Notes: generated from the sequence alone by a model not told the origin. Shown: positions 23,206 to 34,427, numbered from the stretch's first letter. The stretch is 38,267 bases of DNA from a bacterium (GCA_021782205.1 JAJXVH010000017.1:1-38267), one strand, 5' to 3'. Numbers and translations are program-made.

Positions 23206-24102
23206 TTACGCCGCCAGCGGCTTGCGCGCGCGCGCGACGGTCTCGCCGATCTCGGAGAGGTTCTCGACGACGGTGATGCCGGCCGCGCGCAGGGCGGCGA
23301 TCTTGGAGGCGTGCGTGCCCGCGCCGCCCTCGACGATGGCGCCCGCGTGGCCCATGCGCCGGCCTTCCGGCGCGGCCTTGCCCGCGATGAAGCCGAAGAC
23401 GGGCTTGGTCATTTTCTCTTTAAAGAAGCGCGCCGCTTCTTCTTCCGCGGAGCCGCCGATCTCGCCGATCATCACGACGGCCTCGGTCGCGGGGTCCGCC
23501 TCGAACTTGGCCAGGATGTCGGTGAAGCTGGAGCCGTTGATCGGATCGCCGCCGATGCCCACGACCGTGGACTGCCCCAAGCCGCGCTTGGTGAGCTGGT
23601 CGACGGCCTCGTAGGTCAGCGTGCCCGAGCGCGAGACGACGCCGATGGGACCCGGCTTGTGGATGAAGGCGGGCATGATGCCGGCCTTGCACTGGCCGGG
23701 CGTGATCACGCCGGGGCAGTTCGGACCGATGAGCGTCAACTCGCGTCCGGCGCGCTCGGCCTGCTGGATGTAGCGCTTGACGCGCGCCATGTCCAGGACC
23801 GGGATGCCCTCGGTGATGCAGATGATCACGGAGCAGCCCGCGTCGACGGCCTCCATGATGGAATCGGCCGCGAACGGGGCGGGCACGAAGATCAGGGAGA
23901 CGAACGCGCCGGTATTGCGCACCGCGTCGTGGACGGTGTTGAACACCGGCCGGTCCAGGTGCGTCTGGCCGCCGCGGCCGGGCGTGACGCCGGCGACGAT
24001 CTGCGTGCCGTAGGCGATGCACTGCTGGGCGTGGAAGCTACCGGCCGAGCCGGTGAAGCCCTGCACGACGATCTTCGAGTCCTTGTCGAGAATGATGGCC
24101 AT
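23206..24102 (-). CDS. sucD: Succinyl-CoA ligase [ADP-forming] subunit alpha
   Basis: 298 residues, the standard length. The CoA-binding Rossmann part has [16 protein letters not shown] and [11 protein letters not shown], then IGPNCPG. The C-terminal ligase part carries [12 protein letters not shown] with the phospho-histidine His252. With SucC it converts succinyl-CoA to succinate with substrate-level phosphorylation, or runs in reverse in the reductive TCA branch. The start is one nt after the sucC stop (TAA-C-ATG). Confidence 0.97.
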   Translation of the reverse strand: MAIILDKDSKIVVQGFTGSAGSFHAQQCIAYGTQIVAGVTPGRGGQTHLDRPVFNTVHDAVRNTGAFVSLIFVPAPFAADSIMEAVDAGCSVIICITEGIPVLDMARVKRYIQQAERAGRELTLIGPNCPGVITPGQCKAGIMPAFIHKPGPIGVVSRSGTLTYEAVDQLTKRGLGQSTVVGIGGDPINGSSFTDILAKFEADPATEAVVMIGEIGGSAEEEAARFFKEKMTKPVFGFIAGKAAPEGRRMGHAGAIVEGGAGTHASKIAALRAAGITVVENLSEIGETVARARKPLAA

Positions 24103-24103
24103 G

Positions 24104-25261
24104 TTATTTCGCGGCCTCCACCGCTTTCTTCGCCGCGTCCCAAAGCTCGTCGGCCTGGATCAGGGGAATGCCCGACTTGCGCAGGATGTCCTTGCCGGCC
24201 TCCACGTTCGTGCCCTGCAGGCGCACGACCAGCGGCACCTTCAGCTTGATCTTCTTGAGCGCGCCGACCACGCCGGCCGCGATCATGTCGCACTTGACGA
24301 TGCCGCCGAAGATGTTGATCAGGACCGCCTTGACCTTCTTGTCCTTGAGGATGATCTTGAGCGCCTTGGTCACGCGCTCCTCGTTGGCCGTGCCGCCGAC
24401 GTCCAGGAAGTTCGCGGGGCTGCCGCCGGCCAGCGCGATGGTGTCCATCGTTCCCATCGCCAGGCCCGCGCCGTTGACCATGCAGCCGATGCTGCCGTCG
24501 AGTCCCACGTAGGAGATGTCCGCGGCCTTGGCCTCGGTCTCCAGCGCCGTGGCCTCATGATCCTTCATCTTGGCGAGGATCGGCTGGCGGAACAGCGCGT
24601 TGTCGTCGGTGATCACCTTGGCGTCGAGGGCCATGACGCCCTTCGGCGTGAGAATGAGCGGATTGATCTCCAGCATCGACGCGTCCAGGTCGATGAAGGC
24701 CTTGACCAGCGCCTTGGCGGTCTTGGCGAACTCGCCGACGCGGTCGTTGGGCACGTTCAGCGCGAACGCCAGCCGCCGCGCCGCGAAGTCGCGCAGGCCG
24801 ACGACGGGGTCGACGGTCATGCGGATGAGCGCCTCGGGCTTCTCGGCGGCCAAAGTCTCGATCTCCATGCCGCCCTGCGCGGAGGCGATGATGGCGGGAG
24901 CCGCGGCCTTGCGGTCCATGACCACGGAGAAATACAGCTCGCGCTCGATCTTCACGCCGCCTTCGATCAAAAGCTCCTGGACCTTGATCGCCTGGCCGTG
25001 GGTCTGATGCGTGACCAGGTCCATGCCGATCATCGCCTTGGCCAGCGCCGCGGCCTCTTTGGGCGTCTTGGCCAGCTTGATGCCCCCGGCCTTGCCCCGT
25101 CCGCCGGCCAGCACCTGGGCCTTCAGCACCCACGGCGCCTTGCCCGCACGCTTGAGCGCCGCCGACAACTGAGCCGTCTTGGCGATCACGCCGCCGTTGG
25201 GCGGCACCGCCACCCCGCGCTCCTTCAATATCGCTTTCGCCTCATGCTCCAGCAGCTTCAT
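24104..25261 (-). CDS. sucC: Succinyl-CoA ligase [ADP-forming] subunit beta
   Basis: 385 residues, standard length, with an ATP-grasp N-terminal domain ([43 protein letters not shown] with metal-binding Glu/Asn) and a C-terminal CoA-ligase domain ([39 protein letters not shown]). The ATG at 25261 is preceded by AAGGAGATATC, a very strong ribosome-binding site. Between this gene and korB lies a 24-bp inverted repeat. The kor-suc order puts 2-oxoglutarate oxidation and succinyl-CoA cleavage in one run of genes. Confidence 0.97.
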   Translation of the reverse strand: MKLLEHEAKAILKERGVAVPPNGGVIAKTAQLSAALKRAGKAPWVLKAQVLAGGRGKAGGIKLAKTPKEAAALAKAMIGMDLVTHQTHGQAIKVQELLIEGGVKIERELYFSVVMDRKAAAPAIIASAQGGMEIETLAAEKPEALIRMTVDPVVGLRDFAARRLAFALNVPNDRVGEFAKTAKALVKAFIDLDASMLEINPLILTPKGVMALDAKVITDDNALFRQPILAKMKDHEATALETEAKAADISYVGLDGSIGCMVNGAGLAMGTMDTIALAGGSPANFLDVGGTANEERVTKALKIILKDKKVKAVLINIFGGIVKCDMIAAGVVGALKKIKLKVPLVVRLQGTNVEAGKDILRKSGIPLIQADELWDAAKKAVEAAK

Positions 25262-25277
25262 GATATCTCCTTTCCGG

Positions 25278-25337
25278 GAGGGTCAGTCCTTGACATGTTG
25301 ATATTCCGCCCAGTCAACATGTCAAGGACTGACCCTC
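25278..25337. repeat. Perfect 24-bp inverted repeat, REP-like
   Basis: The arms 25278-25301 and 25314-25337 are perfect reverse complements, separated by a 12-nt loop. Each arm contains GGGTCAGTCCTTGACATG. It lies between the stop of korB (25345) and sucC (25261). A T-rich run (CGCTTTTTCT) follows on the plus strand, which is the wrong side for terminating these minus-strand genes. It may be a mobile REP/MITE-type palindrome or an mRNA stem between the kor and suc cistrons. Confidence 0.85.
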
Positions 25338-25344
25338 GCTTTTT

Positions 25345-26376
25345 CTATGCGACGGTCCAGGTCTCGGGGCCTTTGAGCAGTTTTTGGAGGTCGGCGGGCT
25401 TTTCGGCTTGCGCGCGGGCGACCTGTTCCGACATCAGGGCGTCCAGGGTGGGACGCTCGACGGAGCGGAAGACGCCCTGCACCACGGGCTCCCCCATGTG
25501 CGCGAGAGCGTAGGCCTGCTGGGCCGGGGCTTTTTCGTCGTGGACCAGCAGGTCGGCCGGCGGGGCCGCGGGATCGAACGAGACGACTTCCAGGTCGAAG
25601 CCCTTCTGACGCAGGCCCTTATCCTTGTTCTTGCCGAAGATCATCGGCTTGCCTTGAACCAGCTTAAGATTCTTCTCGTCGCGCACTTCCTTGGCCGTGA
25701 CCGCGTCCCAGGCGCCGTCGTTGAAGACGATGCAGTTCTGAAAGATTTCGATGAAGGCCGAGCCTTTGTGACGCGCGGCCTGGCCCAGCACGTCGGACAG
25801 GAACGGCAGGTCGGTGTCCACCGCGCGCGCCACGAACGTCGCCTCGCTGGCCAACGCCAGAGCCAGCGGATTGATCGGGGTGTCGATGGTGCCCATCGGC
25901 GAGGACTTGGTCTTCTTGCCGATCTCCGACGTGGGAGAATACTGACCCTTGGTCAGGCCGTAGATCCGGTTGTTGAACAGCAGAATCTTCAAGTCGGCGT
26001 TGCGGCGCAGGGCGTGGATCAAGTGGTTGCCGCCGATGGACAGGCCGTCGCCGTCGCCGGTGACCACCCAGACCTGGAGCTCCGGACGCGCGCACTTGAT
26101 CGCGGTCGCGAACGTCGGCGCGCGGCCGTGGATCGAGTGGAAGCCGTACGTATTCATGTAGTAGGGGAACCGCGAGGAACAGCCGATGCCCGAGATGAAC
26201 ACCGTGTTCTCGCGCTTGACGCCCAGCGTGGGCATCAGCTTCTGCACCGTCGCCAAAATGGCGAAATCGCCGCAACCGGGGCACCAGCGCACCATCTGGT
26301 CGGACTTGAAGTCCTTGGCCGTCAGCATGGGGCCCGACGCCGGCAAAGTCTCGAGCTCGTCCTGGATATCGGCCAT
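25345..26376 (-). CDS. korB: 2-oxoglutarate:ferredoxin oxidoreductase subunit beta
   Basis: 343 residues, the usual length of the TPP-binding beta subunit. MVRWCPGCGDFAIL near residues 28-41 holds the CPGCG cysteines for an iron-sulfur cluster. VTGDGDGLSIGGNHLIHALR with the later FNNRIYGLTKGQYSPTSE is the thiamine-diphosphate/Mg site. KorAB oxidises 2-oxoglutarate to succinyl-CoA with reduction of ferredoxin. The 2-oxoglutarate assignment rests mainly on the sucCD neighbours; other 2-oxoacids are possible. The start follows the korA stop as TAA-C-ATG. Confidence 0.95.
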   Translation of the reverse strand: MADIQDELETLPASGPMLTAKDFKSDQMVRWCPGCGDFAILATVQKLMPTLGVKRENTVFISGIGCSSRFPYYMNTYGFHSIHGRAPTFATAIKCARPELQVWVVTGDGDGLSIGGNHLIHALRRNADLKILLFNNRIYGLTKGQYSPTSEIGKKTKSSPMGTIDTPINPLALALASEATFVARAVDTDLPFLSDVLGQAARHKGSAFIEIFQNCIVFNDGAWDAVTAKEVRDEKNLKLVQGKPMIFGKNKDKGLRQKGFDLEVVSFDPAAPPADLLVHDEKAPAQQAYALAHMGEPVVQGVFRSVERPTLDALMSEQVARAQAEKPADLQKLLKGPETWTVA

Positions 26377-26377
26377 G

Positions 26378-28246
<1,869 letters not shown>

Positions 28247-28290
28247 GAAATTTCTCCCGAGGTCTGCGGCAGACATCCGCCGCTTGCGCT

Positions 28291-28320
28291 ATTCTACCGC
28301 CGGACGCCACCTCGATTCAA
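28291..28320 (-). promoter_or_regulatory. Sigma-70-type promoter of korA
   Basis: On the minus strand, TTGAAT (28315-28320), an 18-nt spacer and TAGAAT (28291-28296) predict a start near 28284 and a ~38-nt leader with GGGAG before the ATG. Confidence 0.5.
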
Positions 28321-28365
28321 TTGATTTCGGTCAACGAATCGCGCGGGCCGAGCACATGATGAAGA

Positions 28366-28947
28366 TTATGGAAGGTCGCAGGATGCCGCGGCCAACAATT
28401 CGGCGAAGCCGCGCCGGACGCCGGCGAGAGACGTAGCGGCTTCTTGACCGGCGCCCGCCGTCGCGCGCGACGCGCGCCCACCGCCACGCGAAGGAAGAGC
28501 GGCCCGCCCGCTGCGCGCGTGTCGCGTCGACGGTGCCAACCGGAAGAAGCGCATCGCCCAGCGCTTCATGCGCGCCGCTTCCAAATTCAGGGCGGGGGCC
28601 TCCGATGCGGAAGAAAACGCTGGCGAGGCGGCGGCCGTCGGCTCGGAACCCGATGAGGAAGCGGCGTCCATCGCAGCCTCCATGGGCGCCTGCTCCGCAG
28701 ACCGCGCGGCGGAAGCGGCGGCCGAGGGCAATGGGACGAAAGCTCGGCCGCGCATCGGACCAACGCGATCGGAGCGCCGCGCGCCGGATCGATCGTAAGG
28801 CGGTTCGCCCCCCTGAGGGCCGCGGTCCGTCGCCGCCGCGCGGCCCATGCTCAGCAGCACGGGATAGGCGCCTTCCTCGGCCCCCGCGAACACGGCAAGA
28901 GGCGCGCAGACGGCCAAGGGCAGCAAAAGCCGAACGATCACGTCCAT
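28366..28947 (-). CDS. Exported low-complexity hypothetical protein
   Basis: 193 residues with an N-terminal signal peptide (MDVIVRLLLPLAVCAPLAVFA, cleavage near FAGA). The mature protein is rich in Ala, Ser, Arg and Gly with no recognisable domain. A mid-region of Ala/Ser/Glu (~85-118) is probably disordered and the C-terminal third is Arg-rich. It lies 113 nt after the FHA gene on the same strand and could be the last gene of the kinase operon. The signal peptide is the main evidence that it is real. A frame of similar length on the other strand has no such feature. Confidence 0.5.
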   Translation of the reverse strand: MDVIVRLLLPLAVCAPLAVFAGAEEGAYPVLLSMGRAAATDRGPQGGEPPYDRSGARRSDRVGPMRGRAFVPLPSAAASAARSAEQAPMEAAMDAASSSGSEPTAAASPAFSSASEAPALNLEAARMKRWAMRFFRLAPSTRHARSGRAALPSRGGGRASRATAGAGQEAATSLAGVRRGFAELLAAASCDLP

Positions 28948-29060
28948 ATCTTAGCGGCGCTTGCGCGGACTCGGCAGGGGCGGTAGGGGAAGGCAAGCCT
29001 CGGCAGGAGACCCGTCTGCGGCGGGCCGAGAGTCCCCCGTCCGCCTGGGACCGAAAGCCG

Positions 29061-29783
29061 TCAGGCGGCCGGCGTACGCGTGTCGAACTGCATCGTCGTC
29101 GCGCCACAATCGATGATGTCGCCTTCCTTAAGCACGATCGAACCGGAGATTTTTGAGCCGTTGACGATCGGATAGCCGTCGGTCACCGCGACGAGAACGA
29201 AGCCTTCCGGCTTGCGATGGATCGACGCGGCCACCTCCGGCGCCGAGCCGAACAAACCGGTACCTTTGATCGGGATGTGTACGCGGTCGGACTTGCCGAT
29301 GTAGGTGGAATTGCCCTTGAGCTCGTACTCGGGCTCTCCGACCACGCCTTTGAGCACGCGCAACCAGCCGGTTTTCTGCTTGTCGCCGCCGCTCGCGGCG
29401 GCGGTCGACGCGGCGATGATTTCGGACTGCTTAGCCGCCCCGATCATCACCGTCGCGTCCGACGAAGGCGGCGGAGGCGGGCCGGGCGGGGTCGCCGCTT
29501 CGATGACGAACACGAGCGCGTGCTTGGCGATGCCCACCACGTCATTGTTCTTCAGGTCGGCGGTCTTGACGCGCTTCTCGTTAAGGTAGGTCCCGTTGGT
29601 CGAATCCAAATCCTCGATGAAGTAAGCGTCGCCGCGCTTGCCGATGCGGCAGTGATGGCCGGAGATGGCGGGGTTGTCGATGACCACATCGTTGTCGGGC
29701 TTGCGCCCCACGCGGATCTCGTCCTTGTCGACCGCGATTTCCTTAATCACCGCGGCGTTGAACTTTAAAAGCAGCTTCGGCAT
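29061..29783 (-). CDS. FHA-domain protein with a second degenerate FHA module
   Basis: 240 residues. The N-terminal FHA domain (~1-95) has the phosphothreonine-binding signature: IRVGRKPDNDVVI (Arg24, Arg27), ISGHHCRI (Ser41, His44) and DLDSTNGTYLN (Ser61-Thr62-Asn63-Gly64). A Pro/Ser-rich linker (~97-130) contains DATVMIG around Thr111. Residues ~139-235 repeat the fold in weakened form (YIGKSDRVHI, AASIHRKPEGF, PIVNGSKI, GDIIDCG), missing the canonical SxxH and TNG residues. FHA proteins read the Thr-phosphorylation state set by Ser/Thr kinases. The gene is 19 nt from the PP2C gene and has GGAG 6 nt before its ATG. Confidence 0.9.
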   Translation of the reverse strand: MPKLLLKFNAAVIKEIAVDKDEIRVGRKPDNDVVIDNPAISGHHCRIGKRGDAYFIEDLDSTNGTYLNEKRVKTADLKNNDVVGIAKHALVFVIEAATPPGPPPPPSSDATVMIGAAKQSEIIAASTAAASGGDKQKTGWLRVLKGVVGEPEYELKGNSTYIGKSDRVHIPIKGTGLFGSAPEVAASIHRKPEGFVLVAVTDGYPIVNGSKISGSIVLKEGDIIDCGATTMQFDTRTPAA

Positions 29784-29802
29784 CTCGTTCTCCTTAACCG
29801 GA

Positions 29803-30618
29803 TCATCGCGGGAACAAACGCGAGACCAACCCCTTGACTCCGCCGGCCCCGTTCTCGGACACGCGCGCGGCCACGATCGTCACGTTGTCCACGCCCCCGG
29901 CTGCGCGCGCCTTGGCTATGAGGGCGTCGACGACCACCTTCGGCACCGGCGCGGCTGCAAGGACGCGCGCCACCTCCGCGTCCGGCACCATTTTCGACAA
30001 ACCATCCGTCGCGAGCAGTATAAGGTCTCCGGGAAGCAGCGAATGCTCGGAGACGTCCACCTGCACGTCCGCCTCCGCGCCCAGCGCCCGCGTCAGGATG
30101 TTCTGGAGGTTCGAGCGCGCGGCCTCGTCGGCCGTGATCTGTCCGCGGCGCACCTGCTCGGCGACCAAGGAATGGTCCTGCGTCAGCGCGGTCAAATCGC
30201 CGCGGCGCCAAAGATACAGTCGGCTGTCGCCCACGTGGGCGACGGTCAACGAATCCGCGTCCATATAGGCGGCGACCACGGTCGTGCCCATGCCCGCGTC
30301 CTTCGGGAACTGCCGGCCTTTTTCATAAATCAGATTGTTCGCGTGCTTGACGAAAAATTCCAACCGCCGCCCCCTCGGCGACAGACCCGGGGAGACTCCG
30401 TCCGGCGGCTGCAGCTTCGCGCCTTGGCGCGCGAAATCAAGAATGGTTTTCGTCGCCAACTCGGCGGCGACCTCGCCGGAATTATGGCCGCCCATGCCGT
30501 CGGCGACGATCAACAGGCCGAGATCCTGGTCGTAGACGAAATTATCCTCGTTGTTGGCGCGCACGCAACCCGGGTCGGTCGCTCCAGCGATCTCGACCGC
30601 GCCGCGCGCGCCCGTCAC
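29803..30618 (-). CDS. PP2C-type Ser/Thr protein phosphatase
   Basis: 271 residues, the standard size of bacterial Stp/PrpC phosphatases. Metal-binding motifs are ANNEDNF (Asp25), VADGMGGH (Asp40, Gly41), HVGDSRLYLW, LLATDGLSKM and GVDNVTIV near the end. It is a Mn2+/Mg2+-dependent phosphatase that reverses Ser/Thr phosphorylation. The start is a GTG that overlaps the kinase stop as GTGA, so the kinase and phosphatase are made together. Confidence 0.95.
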   Translation of the reverse strand: MTGARGAVEIAGATDPGCVRANNEDNFVYDQDLGLLIVADGMGGHNSGEVAAELATKTILDFARQGAKLQPPDGVSPGLSPRGRRLEFFVKHANNLIYEKGRQFPKDAGMGTTVVAAYMDADSLTVAHVGDSRLYLWRRGDLTALTQDHSLVAEQVRRGQITADEAARSNLQNILTRALGAEADVQVDVSEHSLLPGDLILLATDGLSKMVPDAEVARVLAAAPVPKVVVDALIAKARAAGGVDNVTIVAARVSENGAGGVKGLVSRLFPR

Positions 30619-33600
30619 GCGGCCTCCTTCGGCGGAGGCGGCGGAGGCGGCGCGCCACCGCCGATGCCGGAGCGCGCACCCAACTCGATGCGCATGCCTC
30701 CCGTTTCGGGCGCCGGAGGTTCGACGAAAGTCGACTCGGCGACGGACACGGCCGGCACGGGCATGGTGATCGTTTTATCCGAGAACGCCGACCCGGCGAT
30801 CGGCTCGACGGCCACCGTCTCCGCGGTCGATTCCGCGACCGGCGCCGCGGCGGATTCCTCCGGGGCCGGGACGGCCTCCGGCTCGACGGCCGCCTCCGAC
30901 GTCGGCACGGCCTCGGCTTCCAGCTCCGGCACGACTTCCTCGGGCGCCAGCTCCGCCTCGACGGCGAGCTCGGTCTCGGCCGTGGCCTCGGACACCGGCT
31001 CCGTCTCCGCGACAGACGGCCCCTCTTGCGCGGCAAGGGCGCCCGGCTCTGCCGCCACGCTCTCCACGGCGACCTCGGCCAGCGGTGCCGACGACGGTTC
31101 GGCGGCGGCGGGAGCGGCGGCCGCGACCGGAACGGCCGGCATCGGCGAGGTGCGCTCCTCCGTGCGCTCCGGCGGCGGCACGAATTGCGGCGGGCGGCGC
31201 TCCTCGTTGGGCGCCGCGGGCAGGATCGTCTCAAGCGCCCCGGCCTTCATTCCGGCCAGCGCCGAGCGCAGGGCCGTGGCCAGGTCCGCGCCGCGCTGGT
31301 AGCGCTGCGCGGGATTCTTGGCCAGCCCCTTGTCGATGATCGTCTTAAGCTCCGGCGGCAGATCGTCGCGCACGGTGCGGATGTCGGGATGAGGATCGTT
31401 GGCGATCTGAAAGAGCAACGTGCCGATGCCGTCGCCGCCCTTGAACGGCTTCTCGCCGGTGAGCAGTTCGAACAGCGCGACGGTCAAGGAGAACAGGTCG
31501 GAGCGGCCGTCGACCTTGCGCCCGGCGACCTGCTCGGGGCTCATGTAGGACGGCGTGCCCATCACCGTGCCGCTGGCGGTCTTCGACGAGGCGGTGATGC
31601 GCGCGATGCCGAAGTCGGCCACGCGGATGCCTCCGTCCTTGAGCAGCATCACGTTGGCGGGCTTGATGTCCCGGTGCACGATGCCCTGGCGGTGCGCGTA
31701 GTCGAGCGCGTCGGCGACGATCGCGACGTACTCGAGCGTCTTGTCGACGGGCAGAAGCGCGTTCTTGACGGTGTAGCGCGTCAGGTCGTGGCCGTCGAGA
31801 AGCTCCATCGCGATATAGGCGACGTCGTTCTCTTCGCCGGCGTCGAAGATGCGCACGATGTTGGGATGGTTGAGCGTGCCCGCCGACTCCGCCTCGCGAA
31901 AGAAACGCTCCTTGACTTCCTTTGAAGAGGCCCCGCCGTCGCCTTCCTCCAGCATCATCGTCTTGATGGCGACCTGACGGTTGATCTTCGGATCGCGGCC
32001 CAGATAGACCACGCCCATCGCGCCGCGGCCCAGCTCCTTGTCAATCTCGTAGCGGCCGAGCGTGGGCTTGGCGCCGCCCACAGAGGTCAGGAGCGCCGTG
32101 GCGTCCTTGCGGCCGCCCACGCCGCCGAACACCGCGCCGTCCGAGGCGGCCTTCAAGGTCTCGATCTTCTTGGCCGCGTCCTTGTATCCGGCGTCCTCGG
32201 CCACGATGTGGCCCAGCACGGAGGCGGACTTCGAGAACATCCGCTTGCGCTCGAAATCGAGCGCCAGATTGTAGAGGAGCTCCTTCATCGCTTCATCGAG
32301 CGGGCACAGGCGGAATTTTTCGAAGGCGAGATCGAGCATGCCCTGTCCTTGGAAAGAAAGGCCGAGCATCTTATTGGTCTCGATGGCCGAGGCTTCGACC
32401 AGTTCCTTGCCGCGCTCGGCGAGAAGGAACTGACGCGAAACAATGACCAGGTAGCCGGCCAGAAGCAGGGACAGCGCATAGGCGATCTGGACCCACTGCC
32501 CGAGCACGAAGTAGTAGGTCCCCGCGCCGATCACTCCAACCGAGATCAGCAGGCTGGCGACCAGGCCCCAAAAAGCGCGCAGCCGCGGGAGGATCAGGGT
32601 CAGGAAAAGCCCGATGACGGCCAGCATACCCCACTCCGCTTGCGGCGCCCACGCGGGCTGAGTCAAGAAGCGGGAGTGGATGACGTTCTCCGCCGCGTGG
32701 GCGAAAATCTCGACGTCGGCCATGCGCCCGCCCAGCGGCATCGGCCGCTCGTTGCCCACGCCGCTGGCGGTCGGGCCGATGATGACAAGCTTGTCCTTGA
32801 AGTAATCCGCGGACAGCGTGCCGCCCAGGACCTGCTGGAAGGAGACGCGCTTGATCGTGCGCGCCCCCGGCGGACCGAGGAAGGTGATCGGCATCATGCC
32901 GTCGGCGTCCAGCGGCACGCTCAAGCGTCCGGCGGTCAACACTCCGGGCTTAAGCTTGATCTGGGCTGGAGTCGCGCCGGCATAAGCCATCGCCAGACGC
33001 AGCGCGAAAGACGGATACAGCAGGCCGTCATGCAGCACCAACGGGGCGTCGCGGCGTAGCACGCCGTCCGACTCCGTATACATATCGGCGTGCGCCAAGC
33101 CCTCGGCCGATTCCGCGTAAACGGTCAAGGGCGCGACCGCCTTGTCCTCCACCGGAAAGCTCCCCGCGGGCACGGACGCGCGCACCCCTGAGCTGGACAC
33201 CTGCGGCGGCAGCGCGTTGGGCTTGTCTCGCGTCGGGTTGGCGACGAAGAATAGCGGAAGAATGACGTCGTTCGAGGCTCGAATCGAAGCCACAAGGCGG
33301 CCGTCCGAATTGAGAGCGGCGTCGGAGGAGGAGAACTCCACGTCGAAGTCCGTGCCGCGCTTCTGGAAAATTCGCCGCCCCGCGACCAGCGCGTCGAAGC
33401 GCTCCCGCAGGCGCTGGATCTCGGCGCGCCCGGTGTCGCGCTCGGCCTCGGAGTAAAGAATATCCAAGCCGACGACGCGCGGGTGCTGCCGGGCGATCGC
33501 GTCAAGAGCGGCGGCGATGCGCGAGCGCGGCCACGGCCAGCGGCCGATCTGCGCGATCGAGTCGTCGTCGATGGCGACCAGCACGATTTCGTCCGGCGTC

Positions 33601-33752
33601 TTCAGCGACTCCCGCAGAACGGACCGCAGGTCGTAGGCCTTGAACTCCAGCGCGGCCAGCGGCCCCCAGCCGACCCGATAGCCCAGAGCCGCCGCCGCGG
33701 TCAGCAGCAGGCCCAGCGCCGCGTCGATGAGCAGTCCCTTCTTTTTCTTCAT
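30615..33752 (-). CDS. CHASE2-domain Ser/Thr protein kinase with acidic Ala/Glu/Pro tail
   Basis: 1045 residues. TM1 (~7-24) leads to an extracytoplasmic CHASE2 sensor (~30-365: AIDDDSIAQIGRWPWPRS, VVGLDILYSE, VIIGPTASGV), then three close membrane segments (~372-440), a helical region (~455-545) and a Hanks-type kinase (~565-830): P-loop GRGAMG 575-580, Lys597, HRDIKPAN with Asp695, DFG 713-715, and GTPSYMSPEQ. The last ~190 residues are an unusual tail very rich in Ala, Glu, Pro and Val, followed by DKTITMPVP and a poly-Pro end. It should sense an external cue and phosphorylate Thr/Ser in the cytoplasm. PP2C and FHA genes follow in the same operon. A good promoter is at 33789-33817. Confidence 0.94.
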   Translation of the reverse strand: MKKKKGLLIDAALGLLLTAAAALGYRVGWGPLAALEFKAYDLRSVLRESLKTPDEIVLVAIDDDSIAQIGRWPWPRSRIAAALDAIARQHPRVVGLDILYSEAERDTGRAEIQRLRERFDALVAGRRIFQKRGTDFDVEFSSSDAALNSDGRLVASIRASNDVILPLFFVANPTRDKPNALPPQVSSSGVRASVPAGSFPVEDKAVAPLTVYAESAEGLAHADMYTESDGVLRRDAPLVLHDGLLYPSFALRLAMAYAGATPAQIKLKPGVLTAGRLSVPLDADGMMPITFLGPPGARTIKRVSFQQVLGGTLSADYFKDKLVIIGPTASGVGNERPMPLGGRMADVEIFAHAAENVIHSRFLTQPAWAPQAEWGMLAVIGLFLTLILPRLRAFWGLVASLLISVGVIGAGTYYFVLGQWVQIAYALSLLLAGYLVIVSRQFLLAERGKELVEASAIETNKMLGLSFQGQGMLDLAFEKFRLCPLDEAMKELLYNLALDFERKRMFSKSASVLGHIVAEDAGYKDAAKKIETLKAASDGAVFGGVGGRKDATALLTSVGGAKPTLGRYEIDKELGRGAMGVVYLGRDPKINRQVAIKTMMLEEGDGGASSKEVKERFFREAESAGTLNHPNIVRIFDAGEENDVAYIAMELLDGHDLTRYTVKNALLPVDKTLEYVAIVADALDYAHRQGIVHRDIKPANVMLLKDGGIRVADFGIARITASSKTASGTVMGTPSYMSPEQVAGRKVDGRSDLFSLTVALFELLTGEKPFKGGDGIGTLLFQIANDPHPDIRTVRDDLPPELKTIIDKGLAKNPAQRYQRGADLATALRSALAGMKAGALETILPAAPNEERRPPQFVPPPERTEERTSPMPAVPVAAAAPAAAEPSSAPLAEVAVESVAAEPGALAAQEGPSVAETEPVSEATAETELAVEAELAPEEVVPELEAEAVPTSEAAVEPEAVPAPEESAAAPVAESTAETVAVEPIAGSAFSDKTITMPVPAVSVAESTFVEPPAPETGGMRIELGARSGIGGGAPPPPPPPKEAA

Positions 33753-33788
33753 TAATTAATAGACGAAAAAACGTCCCGAATCGGGCTA

Positions 33789-33817
33789 AGTGTAGCGGAC
33801 CGCTCCGGCGCTGTCAA
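33789..33817 (-). promoter_or_regulatory. Near-consensus sigma-70 promoter of the kinase-phosphatase-FHA operon
   Basis: A perfect TTGACA (33812-33817), exactly 17 nt, then TACACT (33789-33794). It predicts a start near 33782 and a ~30-nt leader containing GACG-TTTTTT-CGTC, a weak stem, followed by an AT-rich stretch and no obvious Shine-Dalgarno site. It is the best promoter match in the window. Confidence 0.7.
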
Positions 33818-33832
33818 TGCCCGGGACCGGCG

Positions 33833-34426
33833 TCATTTTTTCGGGTTGCTCCGCCCCAGGAGTCTCCAACCCAGCGGCAAAAGACCGGCCGAAACTGCCG
33901 CCTTTATAATGTCCCCCGGAACGAACGGCCACAAGCCTTGGAGGAGCAAGCCGCGCGCCGGCACGAAGCGCGACAGACCCAGCAGGCCCGCCGCGAAGAT
34001 GGGGACGCCGGCCAGCAGCATCGCCGCGAAGGCGCGCAAAGGCGTCCGGTCCCAGCCGCGTTCGGCGAGCAGTCCGCACAGCGCCGCGCCCAGCGGGAAG
34101 CCCAGCAGATAGCCGCCGGTCGGACCGAGCAGGAACAGCGCTCCGCCCGCGCCGCCGGAGAACACGGGCAGGCCCGCGGCCCCCTCCAGAATATAAAGCG
34201 CGGCCGCCGCGGCGCCGCGGCGCGGGCCCAGCAAGGCGCCGGCATACAGCACGCCGAGCGTTCCTCCGGAAATGGGCACGGGCGTGAACGGCAAGGGGAG
34301 ATGAATGCGCGCGCAGGCCGCGATCAGAAGGCTGGCGGCGGCCACGGCGGCCGCGTCAGCCAGCGCTCCCTCGGGCAGAATCGCGTCGGCGAGAAATTGC
34401 GGCGGGGCGGCGGCAGCGGTTCTCAT
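33833..34426 (-). CDS. bioY: BioY biotin transporter
   Basis: 197 residues with six hydrophobic helices. The N-terminal half has LPFTPVPISGGTLGVLYAGALLG, close to the BioY signature, and later FSGGAGGALFLLGPTGGYLLGFPL, the second BioY signature. BioY is the substrate-binding S component of ECF transporters and can also move biotin alone; no EcfA/EcfT genes are next to it. It starts one nt after the stop of a histidine kinase gene (TGA-C-ATG), so both are in one transcript. The first ~20 residues are hydrophilic and may be extra. Confidence 0.9.
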   Translation of the reverse strand: MRTAAAAPPQFLADAILPEGALADAAAVAAASLLIAACARIHLPLPFTPVPISGGTLGVLYAGALLGPRRGAAAAALYILEGAAGLPVFSGGAGGALFLLGPTGGYLLGFPLGAALCGLLAERGWDRTPLRAFAAMLLAGVPIFAAGLLGLSRFVPARGLLLQGLWPFVPGDIIKAAVSAGLLPLGWRLLGRSNPKK

Positions 34427-34427
34427 G

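Noticed and set aside
25331-25345. Inverted repeat plus T-run read as an intrinsic terminator for plus-strand genes.
   Set aside because: No plus-strand gene ends here. The genes on both sides are on the minus strand, for which the T-run is on the wrong side.
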